A DNA stretch of 64,000 nt, from the NCBI RefSeq assembly GCF_022965805.1, contig NC_133105.1, forward strand, positions 28,738,277 to 28,802,276, written 5' to 3'. Each line of letters opens with the position of its first letter. Position 1 is the stretch's first letter. Below are positions 33,791 through 44,356 of this stretch, piece after piece. This stretch comes from Primulina eburnea (Eukaryota > Streptophyta > Magnoliopsida > Lamiales > Gesneriaceae). Both the position numbers and the translations under genes were made by a program. Under the pieces are notes generated by a model. The model saw nothing but the letters and a program-made list of their open reading frames with translations, did no database searches and was not told the origin of the DNA.

Positions 33791-35679
33791 ACAAGATTGG
33801 TATAGTCGGGCTGATGACGTTAAACCAAGCGCTGTGTGGGAGGCAACCCACAATTTATTTTCTTTAGCATTCATTTTTTTATTTTATTTTACGTCCTTAG
33901 TTGTTAATTTTACCCACCACCAGATCTATCACCGCCGCATCCCATGGAAATGGATGACTCAGATGCTGCGGACAACAACTCGAGCGCCCGAGTTTTGACA
34001 CTCGTGCGCGAGGTATGTGTTGTCGTGTTCTTTATTTCTATACATCGAGGACAATGCATACTTTAAGTTTGGGGGAGGGTAAAATTGTTGCTCATTGCTT
34101 GTTAGAATTTTTCTGCAAATTTTTTTTATTTTTTTTGTTTTATCGATCAGTAGTTAGTTTGATTTTTTTTTTTTTTTTATTGCATTCTATATTTGTTAGG
34201 TAGAGTCATGGATAAGTAAAATGTGTGACCGATGATGAAAACTGAATTGCGATCCTGAAATTTATATGTGTTCATGATAACTTAGGAGTCACAATTATTT
34301 TGCACTGTCGTGTTTGTTGATATTATCGTTGTTTAGAGACAAGTTGCATGCCTGTGATGCTAAACAGATGAGGGAGATCTGATTATTGGTAATTCTTGCA
34401 TGACATTGATTGACACTTTTGCAATCATAGGAATGAGCTAGGCAATTGTTCGCAATATCCTTGGGCCTGTGTTCTTTGCTTATTGTCAATTGTAGCCCTT
34501 TGAGCTTCAAGTTAATTGAGATGCTTAAATTTTCTTCGTGCACCTATTTCATATATCATTTTTATTGAAAATTGCATGTGATTGGTGTGTATGAGTTGAC
34601 TAATGGATTGACGGAAGTCTAGAACTTGTTTGAACACTTTTCGAAGCGAAATACGGATAATATGTAACATAGGAATGATTTAGGCGATCTTTGAAACCGT
34701 TGAGCCTTCGAGCCTACCAAATGAACATGAAATATCCCTAGTGTCCCATTTTGAGCTTACTAAAAATCAAGTGGTGTGTGTCAATGACATACAATCAACC
34801 CCCACTTGTATCTATTCTACATCCCACAACAACTACCTAATGAAGCTGATACACTTATTTTCCTACCTGATTTTGAGAGAAAGAAATTCATTGGTGGTGT
34901 AGTGATTCAAAAGCTCCTTGAAAAGAAAAAGAAAAATTGAAGTGAGCAAAGAGGGAGTTGAAAATAGACAAAAAGAAAGAGAAAAAGTTCAATCAAAGAA
35001 AATATAAGGGAGATGAAGGATATGAATGAAAAGAAAACAATAAGTGGATGGTGAATGAAAAAGAAAATGAAAAAGAGTGAAATTGATGAAGAGTTGATTA
35101 TTTCTCTCAAATTTTGAATTCCATACCTTTTATTGTAGCCGTGAGCCGTGGCCTAACGTTACAAGCCTACAAGACCTATTAACCTTGTCACATTTATCCA
35201 ATATACTAGTGGAGAAAAGTTGTTCAAGTCAAGCCTATGGATACCTGAAACTCATTGTCAACAAGTATAGACCTTAATCACTTGCTTGCAAGCATCTCAT
35301 TTTGTGATTTCATCTTTGGCATACTTGTGTTGATCATCTTTCGAGCCAAATAATCACCGAAAAAGTCCTATGTGATCTGTGAATGCAAATGTTTATGTTG
35401 ATGATGTGAAAGTTGAACTGAACTGAGGATTTCTTGATTCTGTAAGGCAAAGGGGCATTACAACTTTATTTGAGCATTCGATGGGGTAAACAAACATTGA
35501 CATAACACACACACACGTGACTCTTGGGAAATCGTGAATTACATGAAATTAGATGAATCGGAGGTCATTATCACTTTTTGCACATCCATGACTTTAGTAG
35601 TTTGCGTATTTTTATTCCTTCTTTATTAGCTTTTCTTATATTTTGCTCGGGACTAGCAAAAATTCAAGTTTGGGGGGTT
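33791..35679 (+). other. A1 non-coding region after gag-protease
   Basis: Begins with the conserved post-pol segment of Athila-type elements (TGATGACGTTAAACCAAGCGC and a GTGGG-AGGCAA-CCCAC hairpin at 33836-33851). A polypurine-like AAGTTTGGGGGAGGG lies at 34064-34078. A purine-rich stretch covers 34905-35095. The terminal polypurine tract (about 35665-35679) abuts the 3' LTR. No protein of substance on either strand. Confidence 0.75.
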
Positions 35680-37142
35680 TGATAAGTGCTAGATTTGCAC
35701 TTAATTTACATTTAAATCCATTTTGAATTATGCTTGTTTCGAACAGAATTACGCGTTTTTGGTTTGTTTATGTTGTCATTACAGGAATGGAGATAATAGT
35801 GGATACGCAACCAAGTGAACCGAGAAAACAGAACCGAGCCGCGAGTTTAGCTACTGCCAAGAACAGAAGTACGCGCGCAGCCGCGCGACTTTGGGCGCTA
35901 CCGCGCGCGCATGAAAGCTAGAGGATCGACAGAACCTCGTGCACGCCCGCGCGAGATCACGCACAGCCGCGCACCCAAGGCAGCAGCAGCAGACCCGAGA
36001 GACGCGCGCGCCAGCACCACTTCACGCGCAACCGCGCGCGCACAGATGAAGCAAATGACCAGAACCTCGCGCGCGCCCGCGCGAGATCATGCGCACCCGC
36101 GCGCACATATACACGGGCAGATGAGCAGCACGGCACGCGCAGCAGCGCCAGAACTCGTGCCACCGCGCGCACGCCGCGTCCAGAAACATATATAATGCGC
36201 GATCGCTAGGTCAGAAAGGGGAGGAGCCGCCGTGAGGAGAAAAGACACCATCTTGGGAAGAAAAAGAAGGCAAGAGGAAAGTACTGAGAGGCGAAGATCG
36301 ATTACAACTACGAATAACGACGGATCTGGGAACAGAGACGACGCTTTGGATTTGTTATCTTTTCTTTGTCTCTTTATTTTATTGCGTGTCGATGCCTAGA
36401 ATTACAAATATGTCTTGGGTTCTCTTGGATTTCGTGATGAACTAAATTCCCATTCTAGAGAATGACGTAACTCTGTTGATACGATGATTTGACACCGTTG
36501 TTTATGTGATTGAATTCCGCTTTCGTTTAATTGTGTTTTCTGCGTTTACTGCACTGCAATTTACTCGCCATAAATTATTTGTTGTTTGATTAATCTTATA
36601 ACTCGGGAGAGGAACTAGGATTATAGATCATTAGAGACACATCGTTAAATGTATATAGCGTTCGGAAGGTGTATAACTTTAGCGAGGCTTAGTAAGAACA
36701 TTGTTAGCATTTATCTATGAAACTTAGATTCTAATTAGGAATAATTGAATCGAAGTTGATAGATACACTTTATTCGTCACTTGGGAAAGGGTGAATAAAA
36801 CAATCTAAGTGTTCTTGGACATTAATTGATTGAAATTCAGGAATATAAATTAAACTGTGAATAAATTATCGTGGAAACTTTGTGAAATCATTTCTCTAGA
36901 TATTTTCTCTCATTGATATTTCTCAATTCGGTGATCTAATTAATTCATTGTTTTCAATTAATTCGTTTAAACAAACAAATCTGATTACTGATTTTTCTAG
37001 ATAAAGTCTTGGCTATTTTAATTACAAGAATTGACATACATTTTTATACACACTCCTCGTGGGATCGATACTTGTACTCAAAAGTACATTTTACTATAAC
37101 TTGACATCGTGCGCTTGCGAGCAGTTAAGAAAACGCGCAACA
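35680..37142 (+). repeat. A1 3' LTR
   Basis: 1463 bp, closely similar to the 5' LTR with scattered substitutions and the longer CGCG cassette (35870-36180). Confidence 0.92.
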
Positions 37143-37147
37143 GCATA

Positions 37148-38541
37148 CCTTCCCTAAGGCCATCATCTGTAAAAGTCGCCTTCTTAGCAACGCAATCAAT
37201 CACTGCATGGTAAGTCGATAGCCAATCCATGCCAAGAATAACATCAAAGGCAACCATCGGGATCACAATCAAATCAGCAAAGACCTCTCTATCATCAATA
37301 CGAATAGGGCATGCATACACAATAGACGTCGGGCACAAGACATCTCCCGAAGGCAAAACAACATTGAACTGGAGGGGAATAACAGAAGGAACTATACCCA
37401 AAGATCTCAAAAACAATTCAGACATAAAAGAATGAGTAGCACCAGTATCAATCAAAGTCGTAGCTACTCTGCCTGAAATTAAAATAGCACTAGAGATCAC
37501 AGAAGAATCATGATTAATATCTTCCTTCGTCATCGTAAAGATGCGACCCTGCACCTTCTCTTGGCTAGCTCCTCGAGGACAATCTCTGGCAACGTGGCCT
37601 GCCGTGCCACAACGATAACAAGTATGAGTGCCAAATCTGCACTCTCCCCTATGATGTCTCCCACACTTGGGACACAAAGGCTTCTCTGGATCAGATGAAA
37701 CAACTGGAACTGCCGGTGGTCTAGGACTCGAATCCATCTTGCCTTTCCCCTTGAATCGATCTCTGCCTCTCTGACTCGAACTCTGGCCCCTCTGAGCAAT
37801 GGCCTGGTGTCTCGCTTGCCTCTCCCGGGCAATTTCCTTCTCGTCCTGCTCGGCCAACAAAGCTTTGAACATGATCTTCTTGAAAGTAACAGCCTTGGAC
37901 ATTTTTATATCTCTACGAATCTCTGCTCTAAGGCCTCGAATGAAATGAGCGCCTTTATCTCTGTCGTTGGAAGCAATGTACGGAGCAAACAAGCAACCCT
38001 CCTCAAACTTCAGAATATACTCACCAACATCCATGCTCCCCTGTCGAAGCTCCAAGAACTCCGTAACCTTCCTCGCTCGAAGTGCGTCGGGAAAATACTT
38101 GTCATAGAACAACTCTGTAAACTCTGACCACTTCAGTGTCGAGACATCAACTCCAACTTTGGTCGCATTCCACCAGATGCGAGCAGCTTTAACCAACATG
38201 AAAACAGCACAACTGATACGGTCTCTGTCCTCGTAGTGGAGATGATCGAAGATCGCCTCTAAAGCCTTGATCCACTTTACAGCAACTAAAGGATCGGTGC
38301 TCCCTGAAAATTCTGGCGGATCCATCCTCTTAAAAGAAGAAAATATGGCATCAGTGCCAACAGCCTGAGCAACTTGCCCTCTCGCTTGACCTCTGTCCTG
38401 ACCTGCTCCTTGAAATCGGAGCAACTTCTGGATTTGCTCACTATGAACTTTGGCCTGCTCCTTAAGCAACTTGCCGAACTCGTCGACAACTCTCGAGGAA
38501 GAACTATCCTCACCCTCTACTGCTTTCCTCTTAGGTGGCAT
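37148..38541 (-). CDS. G4 gag and protease (5' part of the polyprotein, cut by A1)
   Basis: Starts MPPKRKAVEGEDSSSSRV at 38541. Capsid region with FKRMDPPEFSGSTDPLVAVKW and FYDKYFPDALRARKVTEFLEL; a basic stretch; a cysteine-rich part CPKCGRHHRGECRFG followed by the knuckle CYRCGTAGHVARDCP; protease site TTLIDTGATHSFMSELF and FDVILGMDWLSTYHAVIDC. The frame is open for about 460 residues until A1 enters at 37142. It was probably functional before A1 inserted. Confidence 0.9.
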
Positions 38542-38678
38542 CCTCTACTCTACAATGTGCTCACAAAAGACATATCAATATATAACAATGGATAGATGCA
38601 AGAAAACATACCCGGACAGTTGAAAGTAGACGAAGTCATATGCATTGGTCCGAAGAACACCGCTCTGATACCACTAAA
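38542..38678 (-). other. G4 leader with primer-binding site
   Basis: Complement of 38662-38673 is TGGTATCAGAGC, 5 nt from the 5' LTR. The rest is untranslated leader. Confidence 0.85.
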
Positions 38679-40268
38679 TGTGACACCTCTGACCTCTTTA
38701 AATAAAGTACACAGCAGAAATTAAAATTTTCTTTAAAATATGGAAGGAGTTTCAAAATACATTTCTTTAAACATCTTTACAAAATAACAATACATGATCA
38801 TTTGAATGACATAACAAAATACAAAACATCATTCCTATGATCATGCCAAAATCTTCCTTCCAACGGTGTATGCATATGACCCCCTGTCCACAGTCAACGT
38901 CCCGGGCCTCCACTCTGATCTGCATCACATGAAATAACTGAAATGAGAATAAATCTCAGCAAGTGGAACTCTTACATAGCAATGAACAATATACTCTGTA
39001 AAACATAGCTTTGAAATCATAAATAACATCAACTCTGAATCATAAACTCTGAACATGAATATCATAGCAATAGCATATAAATGAGATGGTATTTCTCTTT
39101 ACTCTGGGGATTGATATCAATAGTATCTCTGCTCTGGGGTGCTCATATCCCTATCGATATAAACCGATAACTCTGAGGGATATAAGCCTGTGGTTGTTGA
39201 TCAACTAATTGCATGCAATCTCTGACTATGTATTTATCAATCCGAAAACATTTAAACTCTCTCTTGGCATTAAAAACACTTTGAAACTCTATCTTTACTC
39301 TTGTATTCCCTTTGAACAATAGTTGAGACATCAATTGTCTCCAATAAACATAACAATGGAATCAATACATAACAATGAATCAATGGAAGGGAATATCATA
39401 TTAAAACCTTTAAAACACAATACATATAACATCATGTGAGCAAAAGGGATGAATTTCCACTTACAAACCAATAGAACACCTCAATCAAAGCTCTTGAACA
39501 CCACCTACAACAATAATCCATATATAACACCAACATCAACTCTATATCCAAGAATCCAAGCTAAATAATCCATAAATCCACAAGAACAACAAACCCAAGT
39601 CAACTCTTAACTCAAAACTTTAAAAGAATCGCACCAAAATCTTACCTTAGCTTCCTAGCTCCAAGGAGAACAACGATCTCAAGTCGAATGGCCAACTAGA
39701 AGCTTAAATCGAAGATAGGAAGCAAAGAAAATGGAAGAAAACTCTAGGAAATGGAGAGAAAATCGAAATGAAAGAGGAAGGAAAAGGGAAAGTATGGCCA
39801 ACCACTCCCAAAAAGTAACTTAAAAACTCGGCCATACCTAGACCGCGGGTGCGCTGCCACAAGCACCGCGGGTGCGCCTAGCCTTCAACCAAACCATCAT
39901 TTCCTGGAACACCATCACCGCGGGTGCGGCGCTGCAAACACCGCGGGTGCGGTCTCTACCGCGGGTGCGGTCTCAACACTACCGCGGGTGCGGTGATGCC
40001 ACGGCCCTCCAACAACAAAATCATGAATAGTACACCACGGGGGCACTCCTACTAGAGCGCGGGTGCACTTTGGTCACGGCAATGATCAATACTCAACCAA
40101 CTAAAATCGATCCGAAACTCTGAAACGAACAACCAACAACAACTAACACCTCAAGAACATAATAACCAATAATACTATGGCCCAAAACACAACTCTAAAC
40201 ATCTAATCACATAACCCAAATAGCATACAAAACTTAAACCGTACTGTACACCGGGCTCGGCTATTACA
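38679..40268 (-). repeat. G4 5' LTR
   Basis: 1590 bp, near-identical to 25521-27087. The repeat block (39842-40069) has an extra roughly 23-bp unit (around 39965-39990). Confidence 0.92.
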
Positions 40269-41084
40269 ACATGCCCCCGCTGCATCAAAACACAACCTAA
40301 TCCGCGGAGAGATGCATCACAGTAAACCACAAAGTCGCCAGTACCTGAAGGAATCGTCAACACAATCGCACTAGTCAATCTTTTCTTCAGTTCAAGAAAA
40401 CTGGTCTCACATTCTTCAGACCAAACAAATGGAGCATTCTTCTGAGTCAACTGTGTAATCGGTTTGGCAATACTCGAAAAATATTTAATGAATCGGCAAT
40501 AATATCCTGCTAAACCCATAAAACTACGTATCTCTGGTACAGATGTCGGTCTCGGCCAAGAAATCACTGCCTCAACCTTACTGGGATCAACTGATATACC
40601 ATCTCCGGATATGATATGCCCCAGAAACACCACCTGTTTCAACCAGAACTCGCATTTTGACAATTTAGCATATAATCTCTCCGCCCTCAAAATTCGCAAC
40701 ACAGTTCTCAAATGTTCAGCATCCTCCATCACATTCTTTGAATAAATCAAAATATCATCGATGAAGATAATCACGAAATCATTGAGATATTTCTGAAAGA
40801 CTCGATTCATTAATCCCATGAATATTGCTGGTGCATTCGTCAAACCAAATGGCATGACAATAAATTCATAGTGTCCATACCTGGTTCTGAATGCTGTCTT
40901 TGAAATATCAGACTCCCTGACTCTCAGTTGATGGTATCCAGATCTCAGATCGATCTTGGATTACACCGAAGAACCTTGCAACTGATCAAACAGATCATCA
41001 ATGCGAGGCAATGGATATTTATTCTTTACCGTTGCCTTGTTCAGTTGCCGATAGTCGATACAAAGTCTCATTGACCCGTCTTTC
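40269..41084 (-). pseudogene. G3 pol: reverse transcriptase C-terminal half and RNase H start
   Basis: Contains [20 protein letters not shown], the catalytic [33 protein letters not shown] and [17 protein letters not shown]. This intact CDASLRG supports the Arg-to-stop change in G1. G4 joins at 40268 and K1 at 41085. Near 40960 the RT palm has changes (a stop-like TAA) relative to the family. Confidence 0.88.
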
Positions 41085-42397
41085 AGAAAGGGGATCGGTT
41101 ACGGTGACCGGAAGCGCAATGGAAGCAACCAAATTTCGAAAATCATATTTTCTAGCAAGAAAATTTCGGCCACCTCTCATATAATGTGTAGCAAATACAA
41201 TAAACACAAAATGACACTCATAGTGTGTTAAGAAATGTACCTTTCAATCTCAAAGATTGATTGTGGCTCCAACTAAGGTGTAAACACCTTAGCTCTTGAA
41301 GGTAGACAATCTACAAGCTTCACCTTTCTTTTGGACTCCTTTCTTCCAATCAAGCCCACCACCAACTAGGTAGATCCACCTTACACTTGCACTAGAGAAT
41401 GTATGGCATTTTTCTTTGAGAAGTGAGTGTTTTTCTCCAACAATTGAAGAACACAAAAATGAAGAAAAAAAAATGGAGAGAATTGTGTTGAAGATTTCGG
41501 CCAAGAGGGAGTGTGGGAGGAGGGAAGGAAGACTAGTCTTGGTTGTGGGAAAAGGTGTTCCAAAAAGTTGCATGCCATGCCTTGAAAACTCAAAAAGTAG
41601 TCTCCCATCCATGCATATTATATTGTTTTTAACATTAAAAATCATGGACTAAATTTAATTATCTCAAACATATTTGAGACTAATTAAAGATTACTTGAAT
41701 TTACCCAAGTCCCACTAGTTAAATAATTAATTTAAATTGAGCTCTACAAGACTCAATATAATTTAATTAATTCAACACTTGAATTAATTTAATTATTTTG
41801 GACTCTACTAGGTCCACTAGTGTTTAATTAATTCAACACTTGAATTAATTTAATTTAGTCCATAATAATGTTTATGAAAATCACAATTTTCAAAATACAT
41901 TATTCACTTGGCCAAATTTTAATTTAGGAACACTTCCATAAATTAAAATTTACATTTCTCTCATAGAAGTCATACTTCTATTTTTCTTTACACTTATAAA
42001 CTCATTTGTAAGTCGTTCAACACATTGAACTATTTTCTCCTTTATAGAAGTCATACTTCTAATTTTCCTTACGCTTATAAACTCCTTTATAAGCCGTTCA
42101 ACACATTGAACTATTTTTACTTCTCAACGGGATCTAGAAAGCTAGTACTTGTGTGGCCCTCAATGGTTCATTGATACAACTAGCCGTGGGTTCACATCTC
42201 CATGTGATTCGGACTAAACATGTCCTTATATGAGCATACCCCAATTGCTCCATTCTTACTTATCAACTCCTTGATAACAAGAATGTCAGAACTCAAGTCT
42301 GATAGTACCCATCCAATCATGTTAAACGCCTAGCAGCATCGCTTACATGATTCCCTAGGTATCAAATGATAGTGCCTGCAAGAACCATTAAATTATG
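41085..42397 (-). repeat. K1 3' LTR, truncated
   Basis: Matches 44357-45685. The first roughly 850 bp of the LTR (minus-strand sense), and presumably the polypurine tract, are missing. The outermost base is A where TG...CA would require T. It contains an 81-bp tandem duplication (41955-42120). Confidence 0.8.
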
Positions 42398-44356
42398 ATG
42401 CAGTCAGTCGGAGCCTCAACAGGGGGCGACTCAGTCAGTGTATATGCTACCCTTTCCGAATTCAAGACGATTTTGAGGTTTCTTAGCCATGTGAGGTAAT
42501 TAGGTCCAGTTAATATGTGTTTGTCGAGTATTACGGATATCGGATTGCGAATCGAAGACATTGTCAATTTGTACTGAAAAGTAAAAACAGATAAATGTTG
42601 ATGACTATTTTAAAATATTTAGTAAGATATGAAGTTTGGACTTTTACTTCATAAATATTTGCTCCCACTGTTTTGACATCTTTCACTACCCTCTAGTGAA
42701 AACGGAAAACTCCTTTCCTCAGTAGGTACTTAAGGTCCAATTAGCGAATTATGATCCCGAATAATATCAGCCAATCACAATTCCTAAAAGGTAGTTTCCA
42801 ATTGCATCACAATGCAACCCTCTACGTAAACTTTTGTCTCACGTTTGATTAGGACCCAATAATATGACGTCGTTCATCTTCACGTGTCAAGCCTTACCCA
42901 TCGATGTTGAACCTTCATGGACGGTCGCCATGAGTTCCCCCAATAATATGAGCCGAAATCATGGGAGTTCCACGTAGTTCACATCACCATGTTAATGGAT
43001 GTCACAGCTTTCCGGCACCCAGAGCTCCCCCAATAATATGAGCCGAGCCCCGAGTACGGGTAGCGTTCATCATGCACCCATTGTCGATGGAAGACATGGA
43101 AATTATAAACAAATTTATAATTCCCCTTTTCGGGCTTGATATTAATTTTGAATCTTATTCAAAATGAGGGTTTTTAATTTTGAAAGGTCTCATCATTAAT
43201 TTTATTTTAAAAGCTCGCCATGTTTGATCGTATGTTTGCCGGATTCATGCAACTTTGTTATTATCATAATAATAACGCACATACTCATTATTTATAACAT
43301 ATCATGCATATATTATAAACAGTAAACAAAACAAGGATGATCAATCGCCCCAATACTAATGGTCCGTGTGAGCTAAACACGGACCTAGGTCCAATCCTAG
43401 GGTAAATGCACGGGAAACAAATGCAACTATTACATTAGCTTCCAATATTTACATGTCTTCGATCTTCATAATCATCATGGCCACCATCTTCCAATCTTGA
43501 TCATCCACTATACTAATATTTACAAATAAATATCCATGGCAAATAGGGATACATCTCATGGGGTGTGGGAACGGGCCATAAACCAAGCCCACTTTATAAA
43601 TTTATAATTATTACAATCATTCAACACAAAACATCCTAGCATACACCTAGCAAATTGGGCTTGGGCTTTTGATCATCCTTCATGCATAATATCACATATC
43701 ATGCACCATCAATTAATTATCTCAATAATTAATTGATCCAATATTATATATCTTGATCCAATCACTAACCGCCACGATTATAAACTAAATTAACAAAGTA
43801 TACAAACACCTTTGTCTACTTTCAAATTAATTTATTTATAACCGAATTTCTTGTAAATCACCATTTACTATAAATAATTAAAGTCCAACTTAAATTATTT
43901 ATTTCATGAGAAAAATTTGCAACTTTTGTAGTTTTAAACTTAAGGGCCCAAAAACTTATTTTTCACCAAAAACATTTTGGCCCATTTAAAATCACAAACA
44001 TGTTAGTCATCCAATGGCCCAACAACTCAAGGCCCATGACACTTTGATATTTGAAAACACTTTTGGAAACCCTAGCCGTCATCGTCGTCGCCGGAGCTCC
44101 GTCGCCGGATTCCGACGACAAAATTTTTTTTTTTTTTTATTAAAAGTAAGGGGCTGTTCGGGCAGCCCGAGCCCGAAACGGACAGCCCCTCAGGCAGCCC
44201 GAGCTGCCCGACACGGGCAGCAACATGCTACCCGAAATTTCCCCAAAGATGGCCTCGATTTTTATGCAAAAAATTATCTCAAGCGGTTAGAAATCGATCT
44301 CAACATAATATTATGTAAATGCTACACAAAAACGTAACCATAGCTCTGATACCACT
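42398..44356 (-). other. K1 internal region, non-coding, with primer site
   Basis: Complement of 44343-44354 is TGGTATCAGAGC (Met tRNA), 2 nt from the LTR. Near 42915-43055 the phrase CCCCAATAATATGAGCCGA is repeated twice. Near 44150-44240 GC-rich inverted segments built on GGGCAGCCCGAGC lie beside a T-run. No protein recognisable. Confidence 0.75.

Larger units (their letters stand above)
30165..37142 (+). mobile_element. A1: Athila-type LTR element without reverse transcriptase or integrase
   Basis: LTRs 30165-31583 (1419 bp) and 35680-37142 (1463 bp), TGATAAGTGC...CGCGCAACA, duplication GCATA (30160-30164, 37143-37147). Primer site for Asp tRNA, Athila-like gag and protease, then 1.9 kb non-coding and a terminal polypurine tract. 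No RT, RNase H or integrase is present, so it is non-autonomous. It inserted into the protease of G4, on the opposite strand. Confidence 0.93.
25521..40268 (-). mobile_element. G4: Tekay-like gypsy chromovirus containing A1
   Basis: LTRs 25521-27087 and 38679-40268, ends TGTGACACC...GGCTATTACA reading +, duplication ACATG (25516-25520, 40269-40273). From the right: primer site, gag, protease (cut by A1), RT, RNase H, integrase, chromodomain, polypurine tract. Protein similarity to G1/G3 is clear, but the LTRs are unrelated in sequence. Only a few stops; the LTRs are very similar, so it is younger than G3. Confidence 0.94.

Noticed and set aside
41289..41652. Frames shared with 44561-44927 that look like a duplicated small gene
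   Set aside because: They are the two LTRs of K1; frames on both strands, no domain.
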